Assembly: GCF_000497755.1 (NCBI RefSeq)
Contig: NZ_AYOD01000010.1
Location: 1-64,000, forward strand
Direction: 5' to 3'
Source: Aliihoeflea sp. 2WW
Lineage (GTDB): Bacteria; Pseudomonadota; Alphaproteobacteria; Rhizobiales; Rhizobiaceae
DNA: 64,000 bases
Numbering within the stretch: position 1 is the stretch's first letter; each line of letters starts with the position of its first letter. Below are positions 1-8,311 of this stretch, piece after piece. The translations under genes were made by a program, and so were the position numbers. Below the pieces are notes generated by a model, which had not been told where the DNA came from, made no database searches, and saw only the letters and a program-made list of their open reading frames with translations.

Positions 1-20
1 CCAGAGGGGGGTGCCTAGCG

Positions 21-842
21 ATGCGCAATCCAATCACCACCCTCCCCCGCCTCGCACACCGCACGACCGGGACCTCGATGGCGGATCGCAACGTTCCCGA
101 GGAAACGCCGGTCGCGCTGTCTTATAGCGGCACCACGCATGCCGTGATGATGGCTTCCCCGGCCGACTTCGAGGATTTCGCGATCGGGTTCTCGCTGACG
201 GAAGGCATCATCGCGTCGCCTGACGAGATCGAGGCGATCGACGTCGAGGATCATGGCGCTGGGATCGACATCCAAATCCGCCTCTTCGACAAGGCGAACA
301 CGCGGTTCGAGGCGCGGCGGCGGCGTCTTGCCGGGCCGGTGGGCTGCGGGCTGTGCGGCATCGAATCCATCGAGGAGGCGATGCGTGCCGTGCGTGGCGT
401 ATCCGACGCGGCGCTGGCGCTTTCCGCGCACGACATCACGCAAGCAGTGCGGCTCCTGTCCAAGGTGCAGCCGCTCCACAAGGAAACCGGCGCCGTACAC
501 GCTGCAGGATTTTACGTTCCGGGCCGCGGCGTCATCCTGGCACGCGAGGATGTCGGCCGGCACAATGCGCTCGACAAGCTTGCCGGCGCATTGGCGCAGG
601 CAGGCGTGGACGGTTCGACGGGAGCGGTCGTCGTCACGAGCCGCGTTTCGGTCGAGATGGTGCAGAAGACCGCCGCGATCGGCGCGTCTTTCATCATTGC
701 CGTTTCGGCACCGACGGCGCTCGCGATCCGCACCGCCGAAGACGCCGGCATGAGCCTCGTCGCGCTGGTGCGCGGTGACGAATTCGACATCTTCACCCAT
801 CCCGAACGTCTGACGCCCGAGAGCAGCTCCCATGTCGCATGA
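21..842 (+). CDS. fdhD: FdhD, formate dehydrogenase sulfurtransferase
   Basis: A 273-residue cytoplasmic protein of the FdhD family, which passes sulfur from a cysteine desulfurase (IscS type) to the molybdenum cofactor of formate dehydrogenase. The paired-cysteine motif GCGLCG (Cys109 and Cys112) and the conserved REDVGRHNALDK block near residues 165-176 are both present. The ATG at 21 follows a G-rich stretch that can serve as ribosome binding site, but an upstream start beyond the window edge cannot be excluded. The stop overlaps fdsD by 11 bases, so the two are translated together. In this order it is the end of an fds operon whose catalytic subunits would lie to the left. Confidence 0.93.
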   Translation: MRNPITTLPRLAHRTTGTSMADRNVPEETPVALSYSGTTHAVMMASPADFEDFAIGFSLTEGIIASPDEIEAIDVEDHGAGIDIQIRLFDKANTRFEARRRRLAGPVGCGLCGIESIEEAMRAVRGVSDAALALSAHDITQAVRLLSKVQPLHKETGAVHAAGFYVPGRGVILAREDVGRHNALDKLAGALAQAGVDGSTGAVVVTSRVSVEMVQKTAAIGASFIIAVSAPTALAIRTAEDAGMSLVALVRGDEFDIFTHPERLTPESSSHVA

Positions 843-1170
843 GGCCTTCAACCCCTATACGAAGCTGATCCGCATGGCGAACCAGATCGGCACCTTTTTC
901 GAGTCGAAGCCGCACGATCTGGGCGTCGCGGGCGTTGCCGAGCACATCAACAAGTTTTGGGAACCACGCATGCGTGGTCACTTCTTCGAAGTGGTCGACA
1001 AGGGCGGCGAAGGGCTGAAGCCGATCGTGCTGGAAGCCGCCGCCACGATCCGTCGCCCGGGCGAACCGATCAGCCCGGAGCAGGCGCACCAGGCCAATGC
1101 CAGCGTGCCGGGCGACAAGGGCGAGGCATCCGGCGAAACCAAATCGCGCATCGCCGCATCGCAGGGGTAA
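832..1170 (+). CDS. fdsD: Formate dehydrogenase delta subunit (FdsD)
   Basis: A 112-residue protein matching the small delta subunit of soluble NAD-dependent formate dehydrogenase. The conserved core runs from about residue 8 to 65, with the segments KLIRMANQIGTFF and INKFWEPRMR. A hydrophilic tail after residue 75 makes it somewhat longer than most family members. The delta subunit is needed for assembly or activity of the molybdenum enzyme; its exact role is less certain than that of the other subunits. It starts inside the end of fdhD and is followed within 4 bases by a strong hairpin, so it is the last gene of the operon. Confidence 0.85.
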   Translation: MSHEAFNPYTKLIRMANQIGTFFESKPHDLGVAGVAEHINKFWEPRMRGHFFEVVDKGGEGLKPIVLEAAATIRRPGEPISPEQAHQANASVPGDKGEASGETKSRIAASQG

Positions 1171-1173
1171 GAA

Positions 1174-1199
1174 AAAGGCCGGGCAATTGCCCGGCCTTT
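1174..1199. terminator. Bidirectional hairpin terminator
   Basis: A perfect palindrome: GGCCGGGCAATTGCCCGGCC flanked by AAA on the left and TTT on the right. It lies between the convergent fdsD and aldehyde dehydrogenase genes, so it can end transcription from both sides. Confidence 0.85.
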
Positions 1200-1209
1200 C
1201 CCGTTTCGA

Positions 1210-2670
1210 TCAGAACATCGGCGGATAGGGCCGACCGCCACGATCAAGCGTGATCCAGCGCGTCTCGGTGAAGGTCTCAAGCGACCAGCGGCCACCGTGT
1301 TTGCCGACGCCCGACGCCTTGAAACCGCCGAACGGAACATGCGGCTCATCGTTCACCGACGAGCAGTTGATGTGGCAATTTCCGGTGTCGAGCTTGTTGA
1401 CGATGGCAAGTCCCCTGCCCTCGTCGCGGGTCATGACGCCGGCCGAGAGGCCGTATTCGCTGTCATTGGCGATCTCGATCGCCTCGTCATCGGTGCGGAA
1501 CGGAATGACGGGCACGACGGGTCCGAAGGTCTCGTCCTGGTAGATCTTCATGTCCGACGTCACGCCGGTCAGGATCGTCGGCTCGACGAAGCGGCCCTCG
1601 ATCTTGCCGCCGAGCACCACCTTCGCGCCCTTGGCGATGGCGTCGTCGAGCTGTTCCTTTACCTTGGCGACCTGCTTGTCGTTGATGAGTGGGCCGATGA
1701 TGTGCTCCTTGCTCTTGGTCGGGTCGCCGACCTTGAGCTTCTTCGCGCGCTCGACGAACTTCGCCAGGAAATCGTCGAAGATCTTCTCGTGGACGAGGAC
1801 CTTTTCGACCGACATGCAGATCTGACCCTGATGCATGAACGAGCCGAAATTTGCAGCCTGCGTGGCGCGCTCCATCTCGGCGTCGTCGCAGACGATCAGG
1901 GAATCCTTGCCGCCGAGTTCGACGCAACACTTCTTCAGATGCGCACCGGCCTTGGCAGCGACCTGACGGCCGACGGCCGTCGAGCCGGTGAAGGAAATGC
2001 CCTTCACGTAAGGATGCTCGATCAGTTCGTCGCCGACTTCGGCCACGTTTTCGCGCGAGCAGGTGACGACGTTGAAGACACCCTTTGGCAGGCCGGCTTC
2101 CTCGAAGATTTCGGCGAAGAGCAGGCCACCGAGATAAGGCGTTTCCTCGGACGGCTTGAGGACGATCGTGTTGCCGGCGACGAGCGGAAACAGGAAGCCG
2201 CGCGCGGTGAGAATGCAGGGGAAGTTCCAGGGTGAAATGACCGAGACGACGCCCATCGGGCGGCGCGTCGCCATCGACACCTTGCCGTATTCGGACGGCA
2301 TGACCTCGCCGATCGGATTCCAGACCGACGCTGCAGCGGCGTGGAAGACTTCCGTCACGTAGCCGGTCTCGAACATGCCCTTGCCGAACCAGCCGCCGCC
2401 TTCGGCCTGGATCGCATCGACGATTTCCATCTTGCGGCGCTCCCAGATCTCGGCCGCCTTGTGGAGATAATGCGCGCGCTTGGAGAAGGGCAGCGCGGCC
2501 CATTCGGGGAACGCCTTGTGCGCAGCCTCGATGGCGGCAGCGGTCTCGGCGCGGCCGGAATCCGGCACCTCAGCCCAGACCGAGCCGTCGGCCGGGTTCA
2601 GATCCTTGAAGGTCTTCTTCGTCGCGGACCAGCCGCCGCCGATATACATTCCTTCGAAAACACGAGCCAT
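1210..2670 (-). CDS. NAD(P)-dependent aldehyde dehydrogenase, aromatic-aldehyde type
   Basis: A 486-residue aldehyde dehydrogenase that oxidises an aldehyde to the acid. The NAD-fold segment SPWNFPCILTARG, the general-base glutamate in VELGGKDS and the catalytic cysteine in HQGQICMS are all visible. The overall pattern resembles benzaldehyde or vanillin dehydrogenases, but the substrate is inferred. The ATG at 2670 is chosen because AAGGAGG lies 6 bases upstream; that ribosome site sits inside the last codons of livF, whose TGA ends 2 bases before the start. It is the last gene of the liv-type operon, so it probably acts on the compound that the transporter brings in or on its breakdown product. 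Confidence 0.9.
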   Translation of the reverse strand: MARVFEGMYIGGGWSATKKTFKDLNPADGSVWAEVPDSGRAETAAAIEAAHKAFPEWAALPFSKRAHYLHKAAEIWERRKMEIVDAIQAEGGGWFGKGMFETGYVTEVFHAAAASVWNPIGEVMPSEYGKVSMATRRPMGVVSVISPWNFPCILTARGFLFPLVAGNTIVLKPSEETPYLGGLLFAEIFEEAGLPKGVFNVVTCSRENVAEVGDELIEHPYVKGISFTGSTAVGRQVAAKAGAHLKKCCVELGGKDSLIVCDDAEMERATQAANFGSFMHQGQICMSVEKVLVHEKIFDDFLAKFVERAKKLKVGDPTKSKEHIIGPLINDKQVAKVKEQLDDAIAKGAKVVLGGKIEGRFVEPTILTGVTSDMKIYQDETFGPVVPVIPFRTDDEAIEIANDSEYGLSAGVMTRDEGRGLAIVNKLDTGNCHINCSSVNDEPHVPFGGFKASGVGKHGGRWSLETFTETRWITLDRGGRPYPPMF

Positions 2671-2672
2671 TT

Positions 2673-4214
2673 TCAAGCCTCCTTATGCTTCTTCCGCTTC
2701 TTGGGCGATTTCTTCTTTGGGTGGGAATCGGCGTCCAGCTTCGCCGCCGGTTGCGGCGGGATCGTGAACGCGGTGAGGGTTTTGCGACGCGCGGCGACGT
2801 GCTCGGCCTGGATGGCGGCGGCGCGCGCCACCACGTCGGACAAGTCGATGCGTTTGGGAGCTGCGGCGACCTGCACGTCGTCATCGTCGATGTCGAAGCC
2901 GGCGCTGTTGTGACCAACGAGGCCGTGGCCGCCATTGAGCTTTTCTGGCGCCGCGACGACCGACTTGCGCGGCAGGACGGGCCGCTCGATCGGCTTGCGC
3001 CGGCTTGCGACATGGGCGGCAAGGCGCCTGGTCGCGCGGTCGGAGAGCGCGGCGGCGTCAAGCGCAAGTTCCGGGCGGCGCGGCTCGGTCGACGGCTTGA
3101 CGAATGCCGGGCGCTCCGACGGCTGCGGGGTGCCGGCTCCGCGCGTCAGCCGGTTCGCCATCACGTGAGCGACAAGCCGTTCCTGCGCTCGCCGCGCCAG
3201 TTCCCCCGCCTGATCGGAGAGGCGGCCGGCATCTGCGGAGGCCGGTTTCGGCTGTGCCGCTTCCCTGGCGGCGACGTCCCACGGATCTGGACCGGCCTTC
3301 GGGTCGTAGCGCCCGGCAAAGGCGCTCGGCGCGGCGCTTTCACGGCGCAGATAGCGCACGAAGGCCGTCTGGATCGCGCCGGCGCGACGCGCGAGGTCGC
3401 CCGCCATCCCGCCCATCGCCTCGAGCGTTGCCGGCAGGGCGAGGAAAGGCGGCAGTGCGATGCCGCGCTTCGCGCCACGCTTGGCATCGTCCGCCTTGCC
3501 GCCGCCGAGATAGGCGTTCGCGACAGCCGGGTCGTTCATCAGATTGACGGCCGTGTCCTCGCCGGTGATGAGGCCGTTCTCGATCAGATAGCCGCGATCG
3601 GCGATCTTGAGGCTGAGCTTGGCGTTCTGCTCGACGAGCAGGATGCCGACACCGGTGGCGGCCACGGCTTTCAGTGACTTGAACAGTTCCTTCGACAGGA
3701 GGGGGGACAGGCCGAGCGAGGGCTCGTCGAGCATCAGGATATCGGGCTTCGACATCAGCGCGCGGCCGATCGCCACCATCTGCTGCTCGCCGCCCGACAT
3801 GGTGCGCGCGATCTGGCTCTTGCGCTCGGCAAGGCGCGGGAAGAGTTCGTAGATGCGCTTCAGCGTCTGCGCCTCTCCCTGCCGCGCGCGACCGGCGAAA
3901 GCGCCGAGTTGCAGGTTCTCGGCCACGGTCAGGTCGCCGAAAATGCCGCGGCCTTCCGGTACGAGCGCGATGCCTTCCTCGACGATCCGGTGAGCCTTGA
4001 CGCCCCGGATCGGCTTGCCGTTCATCGTGATCTCGGTGCCGGGCTCGGTCTTCACGAGGCCCGCGATGGCCTTGAGCAAGCTCGATTTGCCGGCACCGTT
4101 CGCGCCGAGAATGACGCAGATTTCGCCCTTGGCGATCTTCGCCGATACGCCTTCGAGCGCAAGGTGGCGGCCGTAACGGACGCCGAGATTCGTCACCTCA
4201 AGCATCGTCGTCAT
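2673..4214 (-). CDS. livF: LivF-type ABC ATPase with long C-terminal extension
   Basis: The first ~240 residues are a normal branched-chain amino acid type ABC ATPase: Walker A GANGAGKSS, signature MSGGEQQM, Walker B ILMLDEPSLGLSP, and the LLVEQN switch. LivF is normally 230-250 residues; here about 270 more follow. The tail is rich in Ala, Arg, Pro and Lys, contains repeated stretches like DRATRRLAAHVASRR and ARAAAIQAEHVAARR, and ends in a lysine-rich segment. The tail has no recognised domain. The start is ATG 4214 or 4205, both overlapping the end of livG. With LivG it powers import through LivH/LivM. The extension is genuine open frame running directly into the next gene's ribosome site. 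Confidence 0.88.
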   Translation of the reverse strand: MTTMLEVTNLGVRYGRHLALEGVSAKIAKGEICVILGANGAGKSSLLKAIAGLVKTEPGTEITMNGKPIRGVKAHRIVEEGIALVPEGRGIFGDLTVAENLQLGAFAGRARQGEAQTLKRIYELFPRLAERKSQIARTMSGGEQQMVAIGRALMSKPDILMLDEPSLGLSPLLSKELFKSLKAVAATGVGILLVEQNAKLSLKIADRGYLIENGLITGEDTAVNLMNDPAVANAYLGGGKADDAKRGAKRGIALPPFLALPATLEAMGGMAGDLARRAGAIQTAFVRYLRRESAAPSAFAGRYDPKAGPDPWDVAAREAAQPKPASADAGRLSDQAGELARRAQERLVAHVMANRLTRGAGTPQPSERPAFVKPSTEPRRPELALDAAALSDRATRRLAAHVASRRKPIERPVLPRKSVVAAPEKLNGGHGLVGHNSAGFDIDDDDVQVAAAPKRIDLSDVVARAAAIQAEHVAARRKTLTAFTIPPQPAAKLDADSHPKKKSPKKRKKHKEA

Positions 4215-4929
4215 CCCCGAGATAGGCGCGCACGACTTCCGGCTCGGACAGGACCTTCGCAACGTCGCCCTCGGCGATCTTTGTGCCGGTGTTCATGACG
4301 ACGCAGCGGTCGCACAGCGTGCGGATTGCGTCCATGACGTGCTCGACCATGATGATGGTGCGGCCTTCGCGGCGCAGATCGTCAATCAGCGCGATGCCGA
4401 TCTGCAACTCGGTCGGGTTGAGGCCGGCCAGCCATTCGTCCAGCAGCAGCACGCGCGGATCGGACGCCAACGCACGCGCCAGTTCGATGCGCTTCTGGTC
4501 GATATAGGTCATCGACGCGACCGGCATGTCCGCCCTGCCATCGAGCCCGACGCGGGCGAGAAGCTTGCGGGCGAGACCATGGGCATCCGCGCCCCATAGC
4601 CGGTTGCGCGCGAAGACGGCGCCGGCCATGACGTTTTCCTCCGCGGTCATCGACGGAAGGATGCGCACGAGCTGGAAGGTTCGGGCGACGCCCTGCCGGG
4701 CGATATGGTGCGCGGAGTGGCCGGAAATGCGCTCGTCCTTCAGCCGGATTTCGCCAGCGCTGGGGCGCAATGCGCCGGAGATCAAATTGAGCATCGTCGT
4801 CTTGCCGGAGCCGTTCGGTCCGATTAGTCCAAGAAGTTCGCCTTCACGGACGTCGAAGGAGACGTCGTTGACGGCGACGAGGCCGCTGAACTTCTTCTGC
4901 GCGCGGTTAACGGAGAGGATGGCGGTCAT
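4198..4929 (-). CDS. livG: LivG-type ABC transporter ATPase
   Basis: A 243-residue ATPase of the high-affinity branched-chain amino acid or aromatic-compound ABC family. It shows Walker A GPNGSGKTT, the ARTFQ Q-loop region and Walker B VLLLDEWLAGLNP. The usual signature region is replaced by SMTYIDQKRIELARAL, as is common in divergent LivG proteins. ATG 4929 is chosen because it follows AAGGGGG; the frame is open further upstream but that part runs into a GC-rich inverted repeat and has no family similarity. It overlaps livF at its 3' end. Confidence 0.9.
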   Translation of the reverse strand: MTAILSVNRAQKKFSGLVAVNDVSFDVREGELLGLIGPNGSGKTTMLNLISGALRPSAGEIRLKDERISGHSAHHIARQGVARTFQLVRILPSMTAEENVMAGAVFARNRLWGADAHGLARKLLARVGLDGRADMPVASMTYIDQKRIELARALASDPRVLLLDEWLAGLNPTELQIGIALIDDLRREGRTIIMVEHVMDAIRTLCDRCVVMNTGTKIAEGDVAKVLSEPEVVRAYLGDDDDA

Positions 4930-4960
4930 GGGCGACCCCCTTTGACGCTGGAGCCCTGCA

Positions 4961-5092
4961 TACCCCCACCCCTCACCCCTCCCCACAAGGGGGAGGGAGA
5001 CGTCAGCGAGGCAGACTGTCGGACTTTGTACAGCCAGGCGCGACGCCGGCGAACTCCCTCCCCCTTGTGGGGAGGGGTAAGGGGTGGGGGTG
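4961..5092. repeat. Inverted pair of GC-rich intergenic repeats
   Basis: Two arms of about 39 bases (4961-4999 and 5054-5092) are near-perfect reverse complements, each carrying the core CCCTCCCC/CTTGTGGGGAGGG. They are separated by about 54 bases and lie between livM and livG. The arrangement resembles the dispersed palindromic repeats common between genes in Rhizobiales. It could fold the mRNA and set the ratio of permease to ATPase; that role is inference. Confidence 0.7.
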
Positions 5093-5131
5093 TCACCGCG
5101 CAATTGGAACCGAAGAGGGCGAAAGCCACGT

Positions 5132-6091
5132 TCATGCCACCTTCTCCTCGCCGACCGGCTTCTCCGACCGTTTCATCCTTGCGCGCAACTGTTCCAGCCT
5201 TCCGGTCACGCCGTCGGGCAGGAGATAGACGATGGCGAGGAAGGCAAGGCCCATGACGATGGGCGTGTGGTTCGGGAATTGCGCGGAGACCTGATCGAAC
5301 AGGATGGTGAAGGGAATGACGCCCACCAGCGGACCCCACAGACGCTTGGTTCCACCAAGCAGAGCCATGATGACGACGAGGAACGAGATCATCGGATTGA
5401 ATGCCGATGGCGGCTCGATATACGCGTAGCGCGGAGCGGAGATGGCACCGGCAATGCCGATGAAGGCGCCGGAGATCATGAAGAGAATGATCTTGGCCCG
5501 CGCGGTGTCGATGCCGACATGGCGCGCCACCGTCTCGTCATTGCCGATGATCTTCATGGCAAAACCGAGCCGCGAGCGGCCGATGAGCCAGCCGGCGACG
5601 AAGACGGCCACGGTCAGCGCCAGCAGCATCCAGTAAATGTGCATCTCGGTGAAATCGGTGAAGACGTAGAGGCCCATTCGCGTCGAGACCTTGGTCTGCG
5701 TCCATGAAACCAACTGGCGCACGAGTTCGGCCAGGCCCAGCGTGAAGATGACGAAATAGACGCCGGAGAGCCTGAGCGTTGCGAGGCCGACGAGCCCAGC
5801 CAGCACGGCTGCGACCACTCCGCCACCGAGCACGAGGGCGAAGAATGGCACGTGGTCGACCCACAGTCCGACCGTATAGGTGCCAAGCCCAAAGAAGGCG
5901 GCCGTGGCGAGCGAGATGTAGTGTGTCGGGCCGGAGAAGAGCGTCCAGGCCGTGCAAAGCGCGGCGTAGAGCATCAGATTGACGCCGAGCGAGAGGTAGT
6001 AGCCCTGGCTGAAAAGCGGCAGCGTCGCGAGAGCGGCGACAGCGATCGCGCCGAGAAGGCCAATGCGGATTTCCGACTGGTCGAGCGTCAT
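5132..6091 (-). CDS. livM: LivM-type ABC transporter permease
   Basis: A 319-residue inner-membrane permease with about nine hydrophobic segments and the GPTHYISLATAAFFGLGTY and LGFAMKIIGNDETVARHVGID motifs typical of LivM. The ATG at 6091 overlaps the TGA of livH (ATGA), which fixes the start. It pairs with LivH to form the translocation channel of the importer encoded here. Confidence 0.92.
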   Translation of the reverse strand: MTLDQSEIRIGLLGAIAVAALATLPLFSQGYYLSLGVNLMLYAALCTAWTLFSGPTHYISLATAAFFGLGTYTVGLWVDHVPFFALVLGGGVVAAVLAGLVGLATLRLSGVYFVIFTLGLAELVRQLVSWTQTKVSTRMGLYVFTDFTEMHIYWMLLALTVAVFVAGWLIGRSRLGFAMKIIGNDETVARHVGIDTARAKIILFMISGAFIGIAGAISAPRYAYIEPPSAFNPMISFLVVIMALLGGTKRLWGPLVGVIPFTILFDQVSAQFPNHTPIVMGLAFLAIVYLLPDGVTGRLEQLRARMKRSEKPVGEEKVA

Positions 6092-6954
6092 GTCGTCTGC
6101 CTCCCGAACATGCCTTGCGGGCGGAAGAGGAGGACGATGATGAAGAGCGCATAGGTCGCGGCGATGGTGAGGCCGGGATCGATGAGGCTCGCGACCGCCG
6201 TCTCGGTGATGCCGAGGATGAGGGCCGCCAGCACCGCGCCGCGAATGTCGCCGACGCCGCCCATGATGACGATGATCAGCGCCTTCATGGTGAAGACGAC
6301 GCCCATCGACGCGTTGAACGTATAGAAGGTCGACAGAAGCGCTCCGCCGCAGGCCGTCAGCGCGCCACCCAGCGCGAAGGCGAAGGCCGCGGTCTTGGCG
6401 ACGTCGATCGCGACGAGCCTGGCCGAGTTCGGATCGACGGCGACGGCGCGAACGGCCGTGCCCTGTCGCGTGCGGTAGAGGAAGAAGTAGAGCCCGATGG
6501 CGATTGCGACCGCCGCGCCGAAGGCGACCACACGGTTGAGGCCGAACGGATTGCCGAGGATCATGAAGCGCTCGGCAAGGAAGGTGTAGGAGAAGTAGGA
6601 GCCGCCGAACGCGAGCAGCATCAGGCCCTGCAGGAGGAAGAGCAGGCCAAAGGTGGCTAGGATCGAATCCACCTCCAGCATGCCGCGGTTCTTCGCCCGA
6701 TCGACCAAAGGCTTCAAAAGGATCGAATAGATCGCCCAATTGATCGCGAAAGCGGCCGGCGCGATGACGAGCAGCCCGAGAAGCGGGTTGATGTGCATGG
6801 CCGTGAACAGCCAGAAGGCGATGAAGCAGGCCGCGACGAAGGTTTCGCCATTGGCAAGGTTCATGATGCGCGCGACGCCATATTGCAGCGTCAGCCCCAG
6901 CGCGATCAGCGCATAGGTGCCGCCCAGCAATATGCCTGTGACGATGATCTGCAT
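6088..6954 (-). CDS. livH: LivH-type ABC transporter permease
   Basis: A 288-residue integral membrane permease. The N-terminal block GTYALIALGLTLQYGVARIMNLANGE is the hallmark of LivH, and MGGVGDIRGAV near the C terminus is the ATPase-contact region. It forms the channel with LivM and takes substrate from the binding protein encoded just upstream. It is translationally coupled to livM by ATGA. A hairpin separates it from the binding-protein gene. Confidence 0.92.
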   Translation of the reverse strand: MQIIVTGILLGGTYALIALGLTLQYGVARIMNLANGETFVAACFIAFWLFTAMHINPLLGLLVIAPAAFAINWAIYSILLKPLVDRAKNRGMLEVDSILATFGLLFLLQGLMLLAFGGSYFSYTFLAERFMILGNPFGLNRVVAFGAAVAIAIGLYFFLYRTRQGTAVRAVAVDPNSARLVAIDVAKTAAFAFALGGALTACGGALLSTFYTFNASMGVVFTMKALIIVIMGGVGDIRGAVLAALILGITETAVASLIDPGLTIAATYALFIIVLLFRPQGMFGRQTT

Positions 6955-6999
6955 TTCCTAGATTACCACTTCGTTCCCTGTCGCAGCATGGGCGAATTG

Positions 7000-7048
7000 G
7001 GCGTCATCCCGGCTCCGCTTCGCTTGGCGAAGCGGCCGGGACGACGCC
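7000..7048 (-). terminator. Intergenic hairpin after the binding-protein gene
   Basis: GGCGTCATCCCGGC...CTTCGC pairs, with few mismatches, with GCGAAGCGGCCGGGACGACGCC across a 3-base loop. It lies between the binding-protein gene and livH. There is no strong U-tract, so it is more likely an mRNA-stabilising or attenuating hairpin, as is usual where a binding protein is made in excess over its permeases. Confidence 0.6.
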
Positions 7049-7057
7049 CCTTCGGTG

Positions 7058-8254
7058 CTATTCCCAGCCTTCCTTCTTGATCGGCTCGATCGCCCCGTCG
7101 ATGCCGTTGGCGGCGACGCCGTAGAAGACGCCGTCCTTCCACTGGCCGACGGTCCAGAGGTTGCGGTTGACGTTGTTCTCAAACTTCACCTCGCCCATGA
7201 CGGTATCGAAGGTGCCGGTCTTGATGGCCTCGACGACGGCTTCGCGGTCCTTGGTGCCGGCGGCCTCGATTGCCTGCTCGAGGACCTGGAGACCCGAATA
7301 GGTCACGGCGCTCGCCCAGTAATCGGCGTCCGCGCCCGTCACTTCCTTGTGCTTGGCGCGGTACTCCTTGATCTTCTCGTCATCCGGGTTGGTGCCGCCT
7401 GCGCCCAGAACGCCGTTCGCCGTTGCGCCGAAACGGCCGGCATAGGCCGGGAAGGACGCGCCGACGCCGACATAGAAGGCGCCGACGTCAAGGTCCTGGA
7501 TCTGCGCCTGTTCGGTGAGCGCGAAGGTGTCGCCCGGATAGGAGAAACCGACGAAAGCGTCCGGCGCGGCAGCCTTGGCCTGGCTGACGATGGGGGCGAC
7601 GTCCTGCGTGCCGAGCGGATAGGATGCTTCGTAAACGATCTCGAAGCCTGCCGCTTCGAGCGCCGGCTTACCGGCACCAGCGAGTTCGAGGCCAAACGCG
7701 TCGGCGACATGGACGAGCGCGACCTTGTTGCCGATTTCCCCGGCATCCTTCAGTTTTTTCAATGCGGCGGCAGTGCCCTCAGCCAGTTCCTTCGAGGTGC
7801 CGAGCATCCAGAACGAATTCGGCCAGCGGCCGGCGAATTCCTCGACGCCATCGGTGATGGCGCTGGTCGTGATGTGCGGGTAGCCGTAACGCGCGATGAT
7901 CGGGGCCGTCGCGACGTTGAGGCCGGTCGAATAGGGCGTGACGATGAAATCGACATTGTCGACGGTGGCTAGGCGCTGGATATTCTGGACCGCGGTCTCG
8001 GCCGAAGTGCGGTCGTCATATTCGACCAGTTCGATCTGCATCTGCTGGTCGCCGACCTGGAGACCGCCGCGTCCGTTCACTTCCGACACCCAAAGCTGGA
8101 TGTTAGGCCAGTGACTGACGGTCGCGCCGGCCGCGAGCGGGCCGGTCTTGGGCGCGCTCGCGCCGATCTTGATGGTTTCCTGCGCGGCCGCGTGGCCGGC
8201 AAGCGCCAGCGTCGCGGCGCCGGCTGCAAGTGCGATGAACGTGCGTCTGATCAT
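7058..8254 (-). CDS. Periplasmic amino-acid/aromatic-compound binding protein
   Basis: A 398-residue solute-binding protein of the Leu/Ile/Val family. Residues 1-24 are a signal peptide with cleavage after AHAAA; the mature protein begins QETIKIG. The sequence TGPLAAG and the two-lobed layout are typical of the family. ATG 8254 is preceded by GGAGG. Family members bind branched-chain amino acids, amides, urea or aromatic acids; the flanking aldehyde dehydrogenases point to an aromatic or related substrate, but the ligand is not readable from sequence. Confidence 0.9.
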   Translation of the reverse strand: MIRRTFIALAAGAATLALAGHAAAQETIKIGASAPKTGPLAAGATVSHWPNIQLWVSEVNGRGGLQVGDQQMQIELVEYDDRTSAETAVQNIQRLATVDNVDFIVTPYSTGLNVATAPIIARYGYPHITTSAITDGVEEFAGRWPNSFWMLGTSKELAEGTAAALKKLKDAGEIGNKVALVHVADAFGLELAGAGKPALEAAGFEIVYEASYPLGTQDVAPIVSQAKAAAPDAFVGFSYPGDTFALTEQAQIQDLDVGAFYVGVGASFPAYAGRFGATANGVLGAGGTNPDDEKIKEYRAKHKEVTGADADYWASAVTYSGLQVLEQAIEAAGTKDREAVVEAIKTGTFDTVMGEVKFENNVNRNLWTVGQWKDGVFYGVAANGIDGAIEPIKKEGWE

Positions 8255-8311
8255 GTCCTGTTTCCTCCCAGTGTTGACAAAGACCCGGCATCCTCCTGCC
8301 GGAATTCGGTT

